Source: Acidobacteriota bacterium
GTDB taxonomy: Bacteria > Acidobacteriota > Terriglobia > Acidiferrales > UBA7541
DNA: 64,000 nt
Assembly: GCA_013289955.1 (NCBI GenBank)
Contig: JABCYZ010000021.1
Location: 1 to 64,000, forward strand
Reading direction: 5' to 3'
Positions within the stretch are counted from its first letter, which is position 1. Each line of letters opens with the position of its first letter. The notes under the pieces were generated by a model, which searched no databases, was not told the DNA's origin, and saw nothing but the letters and a program-made list of their open reading frames with translations. Positions 17,710-26,537 of this stretch are shown one piece after another. The position numbers were made by a program, and so were the translations under genes.

Positions 17710-17740
17710 AGAGGGGCATCCGGGCGAGTCCCGCCCCTCT
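17710..17740. repeat. GC-rich extragenic palindrome
   Basis: AGAGGGGC (17710-17717) and GCCCCTCT (17733-17740) are 8-bp arms around a smaller GGG/CCC pair. It lies between rpsA and the HU gene and may fold in the transcript. No T-run follows, so it is not a classical terminator. Confidence 0.5.
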
Positions 17741-17805
17741 AAGCCGTTTCGCACCAAGAACCTGCGGCTGCTGATACACTGGCTCTGCAACGAGGCATAG
17801 GCGAG

Positions 17806-18150
17806 ATGACCAAGCAACTGACGCTGACGAAGGCCGACCTCATCGAAGAGGTCCTGCGCATTACGGAACTCCCCCGCAAGGAGTCCGAGACCATCGTCGA
17901 GACGATTTTTGACAGCATCATCGAGTCCCTCCAGAGCGGCGACAAAATCGAAATCCGCGGCTTCGGCAGCTTCCGCACGCGCCAGCGCCGCGGCCGCGTG
18001 GGCCGCAATCCCAAGACGGGCGAAAAGGTCGAAGTTCCGCCAAAGAAAATCCCTTTCTTCAAGCCCAGCAAGGAGCTCAAGGATTTTGTGAACAGCTCCG
18101 AAGCAGCGGCATCGGCAGGAGCAACTTCCGGCGACGCGAAGCACCCGTAA
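17806..18150 (+). CDS. HU/IHF family DNA-binding protein
   Basis: The protein is 114 aa with the full HU/IHF fold: TKADLIEEVL at the start, KIEIRGFGSFR, and the DNA-contacting arm GRNPKTGEKVEVPPKKIPFFKPSKELK. The arm sequence and the location after rpsA favour an IHF-beta-like identity. An Ala/Ser-rich C-terminal tail of about 15 residues is extra. It compacts and bends DNA. Start ATG 17806 has AGGCGAG just before it. Confidence 0.93.
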   Translation: MTKQLTLTKADLIEEVLRITELPRKESETIVETIFDSIIESLQSGDKIEIRGFGSFRTRQRRGRVGRNPKTGEKVEVPPKKIPFFKPSKELKDFVNSSEAAASAGATSGDAKHP

Positions 18151-18288
18151 ATAGATTTCTTTTCCCTCACAAAATCTGATCTGTGAATTGGCGCTCACCT
18201 CTTGCGCGCGCGTCGAAGCCCGTGCGACTCGCACCCCGTTTTGCGCTATGCTGTGCGCGCAACTTTTGCTCTTCGAGGACCCCTCGCG

Positions 18289-18777
18289 ATGGACTATCTC
18301 TGGACCCCCTGGCGCTATGCGTACATGGCGCAAGTCATGGCGGGGAAACAACCCGACTGCATTTTTTGCGACGCCGCCGCCCGGAAGGACGATGAGAACA
18401 CGCTCATCGTCTATCGCGGCGCGAAGATTTTCGTCATCCTCAACCGCTTCCCGTACACCTCCGGCCACGTCATGATCGTTCCCTACGCTCACGTCGCCGA
18501 ACTGAATTTGTGCGATGGCGATACCCTCGGCGAAATGATGCATCTGGCCCAGCGCATGGAAAAAGCCTTCCAGACAAATTACAAGCCTGACGGCATGAAT
18601 CTCGGCATGAACCTCGGCCGCGCCGCAGGCGCAGGCGTCGTCGGCCATCTCCACCTCCACGCCCTCCCGCGCTGGTTCGGCGATTCCAATTTCATGACCG
18701 TCACCGCTGAAACCCGCGTCCACCCCGAAGACCTCAGCGTCACCTATCAACGCCTCCGCAAAGCCCTGGCCGCCTAG
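18289..18777 (+). CDS. HIT family hydrolase (Ap4A phosphorylase-like)
   Basis: The 162-aa protein begins MDYLWTPWRYAYM and carries CIFC near residue 22, ILNRFPYTSGHVMIVPYAHV, and the catalytic histidine triad HLHLHALPRW. The WTPWR opening and CxxC match the bacterial diadenosine-tetraphosphate phosphorylase-like branch of HIT proteins. The predicted role is hydrolysis of dinucleoside polyphosphates or AMP adducts. ATG 18289 is the first start that matches the family N-terminus; an in-frame upstream codon at 18202 would add non-homologous sequence. Confidence 0.92.
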   Translation: MDYLWTPWRYAYMAQVMAGKQPDCIFCDAAARKDDENTLIVYRGAKIFVILNRFPYTSGHVMIVPYAHVAELNLCDGDTLGEMMHLAQRMEKAFQTNYKPDGMNLGMNLGRAAGAGVVGHLHLHALPRWFGDSNFMTVTAETRVHPEDLSVTYQRLRKALAA

Positions 18778-18793
18778 CGTCATACGAAACGCA

Positions 18794-18821
18794 GTCATTC
18801 CGAGCGAAGCGAGGAGTCTGC
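18794..18821. repeat. dispersed extragenic element (GTCATTCCGAGCG type)
   Basis: The motif GTCATTCCGAGCGAAGCGAG and a following GAGTCTGC sit in the 118-nt gap between the HIT and acyl-CoA dehydrogenase genes. The same opening GTCATTCCG recurs at 27665. This kind of sequence is common as an intergenic element in several bacterial groups; copy number in this genome is unknown. Confidence 0.45.
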
Positions 18822-18895
18822 TTTTCTCTTCTCCGTGTCGTCCGCGGCCTCTGTGTAAATCTTTTTCCACCTTCTGCGCTAAACTACTTCCACCC

Positions 18896-20038
18896 ATGAA
18901 TCTCGATCTCACCGAGGAACAATCCCTTCTCCAGAAAACCGTCCGTGAATTCGCGGAATCCGAAGTTCGTCCGCTAGCCAAAGAACTCGACGAAACAGGT
19001 CATTTTCCGCGCGCCACATTCCGGAAAGCCGCCGAACTCGGCCTCACCGGCATTGCTCTCCCCGAATCCGAGGGCGGCGCCGGCTTCGACCACATCGCCT
19101 ACACCATCGTCATCGAGGAAATCTCCCGCTGCTGCGCCTCGACCGGCGTAATCCTCTCTGTCCAGAATTCTCTCTATTGCGATCCCATCCACCGCTACGG
19201 CACCGCCGAACAGAAAAAGAAATTCCTCGAGCCCTACGCCCGCGGCGAAAAAATCGGCTGCTACGCCCTCACCGAACCGCAAGCCGGCTCCAACGCCGCC
19301 GCCCTGCAAACCAAAGCTGTCAGGTCCGGCGACAAATACATCCTCAACGGCACCAAAGCCTGGATCACCAACGGCGGCGCAGCCGATGCCGCCATCGTCT
19401 ACGTCAACACGCATCCCGAAAAAGGCGAAAAAGGCATCACCGCGCTCGTCGTTGAAAAAGGTACGCCCGGCTTCAAGACCGGCAAGGAAGAAAAAAAACT
19501 CGGCATCAGCGCCACCGCCTGCTGCGAACTAGTTTTCACCGACTGCGAAGTTCCCGCCGCCAACCGCATCGGCAATGAAGGCGAAGGCTACAAGGTGGCG
19601 CTCTCGACTCTCGATGGCGGCCGCATCGGCATCGCCGCGCAAGCCACCGGCATCGCCCAGGGCGCTTTCGAAGCCGCCCGCCAATACGCCCAGGAACGTC
19701 TCGCCTTCGGGCATCCCATCTCGCAATTCCAGGCCATCCAGTTCATGCTCGCCGACATGGCCACCGAACTCGACGCCGCCCGTCTCCTGGTCCGCAAAGC
19801 CGCCTGGAAACAAGACACCGGCGCCCGCTTCAGCATGGACGCCGCCATCGCCAAACTCTTTTCGAGCGAAATGGCCACCCGCGTCACCCACAAAGCCATC
19901 CAGATCCACGGCGGCAACGGCTACTCCCGCGAATACCCCGTCGAGCGCAACTACCGCGACGCCCGCATCACCGAAATCTACGAAGGCACCAGCGAAATCC
20001 AGCGCCTGGTCATCTCCTCCTGGGTTCTGAAATCGTGA
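18896..20038 (+). CDS. acyl-CoA dehydrogenase
   Basis: This is a full-length (380 aa) FAD-dependent acyl-CoA dehydrogenase of the short/branched-chain type. Signatures are ALTEPQAGSNAAAL (FAD/substrate loop), AWITNGG, and the C-terminal QIHGGNGYSREYPVERNYRDARITEIYEGTSEIQ. The catalytic Glu is the one in YEGTSE, as in butyryl-CoA dehydrogenases. It acts in fatty-acid or amino-acid catabolism, passing electrons to ETF. No etf or thiolase gene is adjacent. Confidence 0.96.
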   Translation: MNLDLTEEQSLLQKTVREFAESEVRPLAKELDETGHFPRATFRKAAELGLTGIALPESEGGAGFDHIAYTIVIEEISRCCASTGVILSVQNSLYCDPIHRYGTAEQKKKFLEPYARGEKIGCYALTEPQAGSNAAALQTKAVRSGDKYILNGTKAWITNGGAADAAIVYVNTHPEKGEKGITALVVEKGTPGFKTGKEEKKLGISATACCELVFTDCEVPAANRIGNEGEGYKVALSTLDGGRIGIAAQATGIAQGAFEAARQYAQERLAFGHPISQFQAIQFMLADMATELDAARLLVRKAAWKQDTGARFSMDAAIAKLFSSEMATRVTHKAIQIHGGNGYSREYPVERNYRDARITEIYEGTSEIQRLVISSWVLKS

Positions 20039-20261
20039 TTAAAGGTTTTTTCCCGTTACGCCGCCTTCGCGGCTTGCCTCGCTGTTTGCGGACGCGGTGA
20101 GTCGTGCGACCAGGCGATCGTGCCCGGAGCAGAATCTCCAGACGGGAAACTAAAAGCAGTCGTATTTCCCCGGGGCTGTGAATTTTGCCGGGTGATGCTT
20201 CAAAGGCTTTCCGGTTCATTCGCCCGCTGAAGCAAACAGGTCACGGGCTCTCAAGAAGAGC

Positions 20262-21275
20262 TTACTTCCGCTGGGCAGTATCCAATCTCAAAAACCGCGC
20301 GGCGTTATTGTACAAAATGTCGCGCTTCTCTTGAGCGGTCAGGTAATCAGCGTTCTGGATGACGCTGATCGAATAGGCCATCAACTTAGGCCAGAGCAAC
20401 TGGTCGGTTCCGAACATCACGCGGTCCTCGAATCCGGCCTCTACCAGTCGCTCGATATAGCGATTGACTTCCTTGATGGGATAGCTCCAGATCAGTCCTG
20501 CAACGTCCACGTAGACGTGGGAGTTCGCCTGCAGCAGCGTGAGCATCTCTTCGATCATCGGATAGCCGGCGTGCATCACTTGAAGACGCAGTTTCGGGTG
20601 CCGCGCCAGGAGTTCCTCGAATAGCAGCGGGTTGCCCATCGAGCCGCGGAATTTCGGCATCATCACGTTTGCGCGTCCTGAGCCGCCGGTGCCCATATGC
20701 ACCGCCACCGGAACATCCAATTCCTCGGCGAGCGCAAAGTAGGCATCGACAGACGGATCACTCGGCGAAATCCCCTCATATTGCAGCCCGATCTCGCCCA
20801 TCACTTTGAACCCGTCGGTGGTGAAATCCTTCCGCAACTCGTCCAGCGCCACGTGCTGGCCCGTCCCCATCCCCCCCGTGAAGGACGTGCCCGGTATGAT
20901 CCTCGCCGGCGCTGCGTCTTTCCATTTCTCTACGCTCTTTGGATCGCCAAATACAACCGCCGTGACGTTCAGCCTCTCCATCTCGGCGAGAACGTCCTTC
21001 ATATATTCACCCGGCGCAGACGGATAAAGTTCCGGCGTGCACGCCTCCTTCACCCAGCCAAACGGCGCTTCTTTCTCCTTCGGATCGGACGCCGTGAACT
21101 TCGACGTGTTGGGACACATCGGTGCGACGCCAGGAAAGTTCCCGTCCATCGCGTGGACGTGAACATCGAGGACCGGCGGAGCTTTTCCATCCGTGTTCTG
21201 TGCGACAGATACCACTGAGCATGAAGAAAAAAGTACCGCACAAGAAAAAAATCGCCAGAGGTGGCCTGAGGACAT
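20262..21275 (-). CDS. exported amidohydrolase-2 family protein
   Basis: A signal peptide (about residues 1-25, ending SVAQ) precedes a TIM-barrel metal-dependent hydrolase. Metal-ligand regions visible are DVHVHA, GEIGLQ, VAVHMGTGG, QVMHAGYPM and MFGTDQLLW. This is the amidohydrolase-2 (PF04909-type) family of hydrolases and decarboxylases. The substrate is unknown. It is divergent from the Tat-exported carboxylesterase across a 235-nt gap, so a shared regulatory region is possible. Confidence 0.88.
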   Translation of the reverse strand: MSSGHLWRFFSCAVLFSSCSVVSVAQNTDGKAPPVLDVHVHAMDGNFPGVAPMCPNTSKFTASDPKEKEAPFGWVKEACTPELYPSAPGEYMKDVLAEMERLNVTAVVFGDPKSVEKWKDAAPARIIPGTSFTGGMGTGQHVALDELRKDFTTDGFKVMGEIGLQYEGISPSDPSVDAYFALAEELDVPVAVHMGTGGSGRANVMMPKFRGSMGNPLLFEELLARHPKLRLQVMHAGYPMIEEMLTLLQANSHVYVDVAGLIWSYPIKEVNRYIERLVEAGFEDRVMFGTDQLLWPKLMAYSISVIQNADYLTAQEKRDILYNNAARFLRLDTAQRK

Positions 21276-21510
21276 TGGGAATCTCCTTGTTTCGGGAAAT
21301 GCGTAGCTTCGATTCGCCAGATGTATATCACAGCTCCGGCATCCGTGCGGGTTCCGGCTTGATTATGGGCGCCAGTTTGGAAGAAGCGCGCTGTTTCACG
21401 AGGTCCAAACGCGAGCTGATGCGGGAGCGCTCTCTTCAGGATGTCTGTTGCCAAAGCAATGGGCCAGGAAGTAAGTTACTTCCGCCCCAAACGCAAAAGG
21501 AGAATCCTTC

Positions 21511-23253
21511 GTGCCAGAAAATCATCATCCGACCCGCCTCGAAAAAATGGCTGAGCCGCCCGGGCGCCCCATCAGTCGTCGCAGCGTGCTCTCTCGAGCC
21601 GCCACCCTCGCCGGAACCCTCGCCGCCACTGCGATCCTGCCTTCGCCACTCCCCGCTGACGACGCGAAAAAAAGTTCTCCCGAATCCTCAGCCAAACCTC
21701 CCATGGTCGCCAGCGACGAGAACGCCATCGTCGAAACCACCGCCGGCAAGGTGCGCGGCTACACGCGCAACGGAATCCTGACCTTTAAAGGTATTCCTTA
21801 CGGCGCGAGCACTGCCGGCAAAGCGCGTTTCCTGCCGCCCGCAAAACCAGCCTCCTGGACCGGCGTGCGCAGTTCCATGCAATACGGCTATGTCTGTCCG
21901 CAGGGTCCGCGCGCGGGCTGGGCCAACGACGAAGAGGCCTGGATGTTTTCCTGGGACGACGGAATTCCAGACGAAGACTGCCTGCGCGTAAACATTTGGA
22001 CTCCCGCGAACGACAATAAAAAGCGCCCGGTGATGGTCTGGCTTCATGGCGGCGGCTTTCAGGCAGGTTCCGGCCAGGAGTTGAAGTCCTATGATGGCGA
22101 GCGACTTACGCGGCGCGGCGATGTAGTGGTAGTGAGTCTCAATCACCGTATCGGTGTGCTTGGCCATCTGGACCTCGCCGCCTACGGCGAGCCCTATGCC
22201 AGCTCGGGCAATCTGGGAATGCTCGATCTTGTGGCCGCGCTCGAGTGGGTGCGCGACAACATCGGGAATTTCGGCGGCGATCCGGCCAACGTCACAATCT
22301 TTGGGCAATCCGGCGGCGGAGGAAAGGTTAGTACGTTGATGGTGATGCCCGCCGCAAAAGGACTCTTTCATCGCGCCATCGTGCAGAGCGGCTCGATGGC
22401 CCGCGGCGCCAGCATGGAACGTTCCGCCAAAATCGCGGCGGACCTGCTCGCAGAACTCGGATTGAATGCCTCCGGAGTCACCCAACTCCAGGAGCTGCCC
22501 TACCAAAAATTGGTCGAAGCCGGCGGCGCGGTCCAGCGCAAGAACCCCCGGGTCGGCCTGCCCAACATCCGCAAAATGGCCGAGACCCTGGTATGGGCGC
22601 CGGTCATCGATGGCGCGGCCGTGCCCCGCCACCCTTTTGATCCCGACGCTCCCGCCATTTCGGCAGAAGTTCCCATGCTGGTGGGCACGGTGCTGAATGA
22701 ATTCCTCAACGGGGTCGGTCATCCCGAATACGAAGTGATGACGATCGACGAGGTCAAAAAACGCGTCGGCGACATGTACGGCGACAGGAGCGGACAGATC
22801 ATCGAAGTCTTCCAGCAAGCGCATCCGAAAGAAAAACCGTTCGACATTCTTTCAAGAATCGCCGCATCCAGCGTGCGTCAGGCGGCCGTAAACCAGTGCG
22901 AACGGAAAGCGGCGCAAAGTGCTGCACCGGCTTATTTGTACTGGTTCACCTGGAAGACCCCGGTGCTCGATCGCAGGCCGCGCGCTTTCCACTGCGCCGA
23001 ACTCGCCTTCTGCTTCGACAACACCGAGCGCTGCGAGAACATGACCGGAAACGGAGCCGAAGCGCGCCATCTTGCCGGCCAAGTCAGCGACGCCTGGATT
23101 CACTTCGCCCGCACCGGAAATCCCAACCACTCCGGGCTACCTTCCTGGCCCGCCTTCAGAGCCGAGAAGTGCTCCACAATGATTTTTGATTCGCCCTCTG
23201 AAATGAAAAACAATCCCGACACCGCCGAACGAAAGGCCACCGACCAGGCGTAG
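21511..23253 (+). CDS. Tat-exported type B carboxylesterase
   Basis: The N-terminus has a twin-arginine signal (SRRSVLSRAATLAGTLAATA, about residues 18-40). The mature part is an alpha/beta hydrolase of the carboxylesterase B family. It has an oxyanion-hole HGGGF, nucleophile elbow FGQSGGGGK, and a late HCAELAFCFDN that likely carries the catalytic His. Start GTG 21511 is supported by AAAAGGAGA about 10 nt upstream. It probably hydrolyses esters in the periplasm. A dehydratase-like FAH gene and an SDR follow on the same strand. Confidence 0.92.
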   Translation: MPENHHPTRLEKMAEPPGRPISRRSVLSRAATLAGTLAATAILPSPLPADDAKKSSPESSAKPPMVASDENAIVETTAGKVRGYTRNGILTFKGIPYGASTAGKARFLPPAKPASWTGVRSSMQYGYVCPQGPRAGWANDEEAWMFSWDDGIPDEDCLRVNIWTPANDNKKRPVMVWLHGGGFQAGSGQELKSYDGERLTRRGDVVVVSLNHRIGVLGHLDLAAYGEPYASSGNLGMLDLVAALEWVRDNIGNFGGDPANVTIFGQSGGGGKVSTLMVMPAAKGLFHRAIVQSGSMARGASMERSAKIAADLLAELGLNASGVTQLQELPYQKLVEAGGAVQRKNPRVGLPNIRKMAETLVWAPVIDGAAVPRHPFDPDAPAISAEVPMLVGTVLNEFLNGVGHPEYEVMTIDEVKKRVGDMYGDRSGQIIEVFQQAHPKEKPFDILSRIAASSVRQAAVNQCERKAAQSAAPAYLYWFTWKTPVLDRRPRAFHCAELAFCFDNTERCENMTGNGAEARHLAGQVSDAWIHFARTGNPNHSGLPSWPAFRAEKCSTMIFDSPSEMKNNPDTAERKATDQA

Positions 23254-23360
23254 CGCCCTCTTAGGGCGGCAGCTGCGGAATCAGATTTGCGGCCGCATAA
23301 CAGTTGAAGGTCCGATGGCGGGGCATGAACAAGCATTCCGGTGCCAGCTGTGAGAGGACA

Positions 23361-24191
23361 ATGAAGCTCTATCGCACGAAATCCGCGGTCCTGCTGGAAC
23401 ATGAACGGCAGGGTTATGTCCTGCCCGAGACGAACCTGGACATGCTCCTTGCCCGTGAGGATCTGCCTGAACACCTGCTAGGGAGGATCGCCAGCCTGCC
23501 AACCGTCGCCGAAGTTCCCACGGATGGGCCATTTCTCGCTCCCATTGGCACGCAAGAAGTCTGGGCTGCCGGCGTGACGTATTTTCGCAGCCGCGCCGCT
23601 CGCATGGAAGAATCGAAAACAGCGGGCGGCGGAGATTTCTACGACCGCGTCTATCATGCCGAACGTCCCGAACTCTTCTTCAAGTCCACGGCCAGCCGCG
23701 TCGCAGGGCATGGCGGCAAAGTCGCGATTCGCTCCGATGCGAAATGGTCGGTTCCCGAGCCTGAACTCGTGCTTCTGTGCAGCCCAGGGGGGAGAATCAC
23801 CGGATACACAATCGGAAACGACATGAGCTCGCGGGACATCGAGGGCGAAAACCCCTTGTATCTTCCGCAGGCAAAGGTTTACAACCGCAGCTGCGCGCTG
23901 GGCCCCTGCATTCTCGTCAGGGAAGAACCGTTGAGCAGTTCCACCAGCATTGCGATTGAGATTCTTCGCGAAAACACAAGCGTCTTCCGTGGCGCCACTA
24001 CTCTCGACAACCTGAAACGCGACCCGAGAACCCTCGTCGAGTATCTGTATCGCGACAACGTCTTCCCCTCCGGCTGTTTTCTGCTCACCGGCACTGGCAT
24101 CGTGCCGCCGGACGCCTTCACATTGCAGCCCTCCGACGAGATCCGCATCTCCATAGAAGAAATTGGCACCTTAACCAACGTCGTAGGCTGA
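23361..24191 (+). CDS. FAH-family sugar-acid dehydratase-like protein
   Basis: The fumarylacetoacetate hydrolase fold is evident in the metal-binding segment WSVPEPELVLL and in GYTIGNDMSSRDIEGENPLYLPQAK. The segments YFRSRAARMEES and AERPELFFK are those of the 2-keto-3-deoxy-pentonate dehydratase subgroup (KdaD/xylonate pathway) rather than of FAH itself. Start ATG 23361 has GAGAGG upstream. Together with the following SDR it may belong to a sugar-acid oxidation route; the exact substrate is inferred only. Confidence 0.82.
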   Translation: MKLYRTKSAVLLEHERQGYVLPETNLDMLLAREDLPEHLLGRIASLPTVAEVPTDGPFLAPIGTQEVWAAGVTYFRSRAARMEESKTAGGGDFYDRVYHAERPELFFKSTASRVAGHGGKVAIRSDAKWSVPEPELVLLCSPGGRITGYTIGNDMSSRDIEGENPLYLPQAKVYNRSCALGPCILVREEPLSSSTSIAIEILRENTSVFRGATTLDNLKRDPRTLVEYLYRDNVFPSGCFLLTGTGIVPPDAFTLQPSDEIRISIEEIGTLTNVVG

Positions 24192-24326
24192 TCGCCCGCT
24201 TCTACGGAGCGCCAGAGGGAAGTTTGCCGGTATCCGCCTCCCCGCTTCAGTTGACGTTCCGCGCAATTCTAAGCAACATCCTTCTCAGAGAATTCAGCCG
24301 CAATCCTCTGAGCTCATGGAGCCATC

Positions 24327-25097
24327 ATGTCCCGATTTCCCAGTTTCGATCTCTCCGGCCAAGTCTCGCTCGTCACCGGAGCTGCCCGCGGACTCGGCCG
24401 CGCCATCTCTCTCGCCTTGGCCAATGCCGGCTCCGACGTCGCCCTCGGCCTACGCGAGGTGGGCGGCGCCTCCAGCCTCGTCCGCGAGATCGAATCCATG
24501 GGCCGCAAGGCCTTGTCCCTTCAAATGGACGTCACCGATCTCGCTCAAATCTCTTCCGCTATTCAAAAAGCTGCCGATCATTTCGGAAAGCTGGACATTC
24601 TCGTCAACAACGCCGGAAACGGCATCGGCGGCCTCGCGCTTGACGTCAACGAGCACGACTTCGACCTCACTCTCGCTCTGAATTTGAAGTCCACTTTCTT
24701 CGCGAGCCAGGCCGCCGCAAAACTCATGCTGCGACAAAAGCGTGGACGCATCATCAATATGAGTTCGCAAGCCGCATTCGCCGCCTTGCCTACCGAATCC
24801 GTCTACTGCGCCAGCAAAGCAGCGGTTTCGCACCTGACAAAATGTCTCGCCGTCGAGTGGGGCCCCCACAACATCACCGTGAACGCCGTCGCTCCCACGT
24901 TCATCACCACTCCGGGCACCGAAGAAATGCTCTCCGACTCCACTTTTCGCGCCGACGTCATCGAGCGCATCGCCGCCCTCCACCGCATCGGTGAACCCGT
25001 CGAAGTTGCCGGCGCTGTCGTCTTCCTCGCCTCGCCGGCCGCCTCACTCATCACCGGCCACACCATCCTAATCGACGGCGGCTGGACGGCCCGCTAA
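24327..25097 (+). CDS. short-chain dehydrogenase/reductase
   Basis: This is a classical SDR of 256 aa. Features are the cofactor-binding TGAARGLGRA, NNAGNG, the catalytic Ser in NMSSQAAF, the YxxxK pair YCASK, and C-terminal TGHTILIDGGW. It oxidises or reduces a secondary alcohol with NAD(P). The position 135 nt after the FAH-family dehydratase suggests a sugar dehydrogenase role, but FabG-like proteins look the same. Confidence 0.92.
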   Translation: MSRFPSFDLSGQVSLVTGAARGLGRAISLALANAGSDVALGLREVGGASSLVREIESMGRKALSLQMDVTDLAQISSAIQKAADHFGKLDILVNNAGNGIGGLALDVNEHDFDLTLALNLKSTFFASQAAAKLMLRQKRGRIINMSSQAAFAALPTESVYCASKAAVSHLTKCLAVEWGPHNITVNAVAPTFITTPGTEEMLSDSTFRADVIERIAALHRIGEPVEVAGAVVFLASPAASLITGHTILIDGGWTAR

Positions 25098-25259
25098 CTG
25101 CGGCCGGAGCCCGAAGGTGGACGCACCTTTGCGCCACTTTAGCTGTGCAGCAAGCGGCCAGCGGCGGGAGGCGCCGCCCTAAAGGAACGCCGCTACGCGA
25201 GGGCCCCGGGAGCGCGCAGCGAAGCGCGGCCCGGCACCGTTCCGGTATATTCTGTCTTC

Positions 25260-26456
25260 GTGCTTGAACTCGACTGCGGCCTCGCCTTCCTTCCCGCCCG
25301 CGCGGAGGAAGATTTCTTCCCGGCCCTCCCGGCCAAACCCGCCGTTTGCCTTATCGAATCGCGCGGCGAGAACGCCGAGCCGTTCCTGATTCGCACGCAG
25401 GACTTGCGCCGCCGCTTGGAGCGACTTCTCGGCCCCGCCGATCCCGCGAGCAGGCGCCTCAATCTTAGGGAACTTGCGGGCGGCATTCGTTACCGGCTTA
25501 CTGGCTCGGCGCTCGAACAAATTTTCACTTACTATCAGCACGCCAGGCATCTTTTTCCGCAGCGCTACCAGAAACTCACGCGCCTGCGTCCGCCCGCTGT
25601 CCTGAAAATCAGCCTGCGCAACGCCTATCCGCGCTGCTACGTCACGCGCCGCATCGCCGTCGACGAAACCGGCGCGCCCGCCGCCGGCGCTTACTACGGG
25701 CCCTTCCCTTCCCGGAAATCGGCACTCGCTTTTTCCGAGCAGGCGCTCGATCTCTTCAAAGTGCGCCGCTGCCAGATCAAAATTCGCCGCGATCCCGCTT
25801 TCCCCGGCTGCATCTATTCCGAAATGAAAATGTGCCTCGCGCCGTGCTTTGCCGGCTGCACCAAGGAGGAATACGACGCCGAAGTGCAGCGGCTGGTAGA
25901 GTTCCTTGACACGAACGGCAACTCGCTCCGCACCGCCATCGAAGACGACCGCGAGCGCGCCAGCACCGATCTCGATTTCGAGCGCGCCGCGCAACTCCAC
26001 AAGCGCATCGAAAAACTCGACGCCGCTCTGCGCTTCCGTCCCGAGCTTGCCCGCCGCATCGCCGATCTCGACGCCGTAATTCTCCAGCGCGCCACGGGAG
26101 AGCAGTCCATCGGCGTCTTTGGCATCCGCGGCGGACGCCTCGCCGAGCCGTTTTTCCTGCGCTTCGGCGAAATCGCCAGCCAGCCGCGCTCCGCCGAACA
26201 CATTTTCAAGGACTATCTCGAGGGCAGCGCAGGGAAGTCCCTTGCGCCGGCCGCCGCGCGCGAAGAGCTCGGGGAGCATCTCGCCCTCCTCTCTCGCTGG
26301 TACTACAGCAACCCTCGCGCCGGAGAGATTTTCTTTCGCGAAAAGGACTGGCCGTACCGTAAGATTCTCCGTGCCTGTTCGCGGCTCCTCAATCCGAAAG
26401 CCCTAGAACCGCCGGCGAGCGAGCCCGCCCCAAGCGGCAAACCATCGCCGCCCTGA
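25260..26456 (+). CDS. UvrC-like protein lacking nuclease centres
   Basis: This 398-aa protein aligns with the N-terminal two-thirds of UvrC. The YFGPF-like AAGAYYGPFPSRKSA segment is followed by the cysteine cluster (VRRC, PGC, MKMCLAPC, AGC) that holds the Fe-S cluster in UvrC. A UVR motif comes next (DLDFERAAQLHKRIEKL). The expected GIY-YIG segment is degenerate: GVY reads AVC and YIGK reads FLIR. The RNase-H-like endonuclease and helix-hairpin-helix regions are missing entirely. It probably binds UvrB or DNA without cutting. The start is GTG with no Shine-Dalgarno; a TATATT box 8 nt upstream suggests a near-leaderless mRNA. Confidence 0.82.
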   Translation: MLELDCGLAFLPARAEEDFFPALPAKPAVCLIESRGENAEPFLIRTQDLRRRLERLLGPADPASRRLNLRELAGGIRYRLTGSALEQIFTYYQHARHLFPQRYQKLTRLRPPAVLKISLRNAYPRCYVTRRIAVDETGAPAAGAYYGPFPSRKSALAFSEQALDLFKVRRCQIKIRRDPAFPGCIYSEMKMCLAPCFAGCTKEEYDAEVQRLVEFLDTNGNSLRTAIEDDRERASTDLDFERAAQLHKRIEKLDAALRFRPELARRIADLDAVILQRATGEQSIGVFGIRGGRLAEPFFLRFGEIASQPRSAEHIFKDYLEGSAGKSLAPAAAREELGEHLALLSRWYYSNPRAGEIFFREKDWPYRKILRACSRLLNPKALEPPASEPAPSGKPSPP

Positions 26457-26484
26457 GGACTTTGATTTCGCCTTTAATTTTATA

Positions 26485-26507
26485 GGGGCGAAGCATGCTG
26501 CGGCCCC
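26485..26507. repeat. imperfect extragenic palindrome
   Basis: GGGGCGAAGCATGCTGCGGC with its CCC end forms an imperfect palindrome around AGCATGCT, related to the perfect one at 13357-13374. It lies between the UvrC-like and aldo/keto reductase genes. Confidence 0.5.
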
Positions 26508-26537
26508 AGAGGCGCTACGGCAAACGATAAGGACAAC

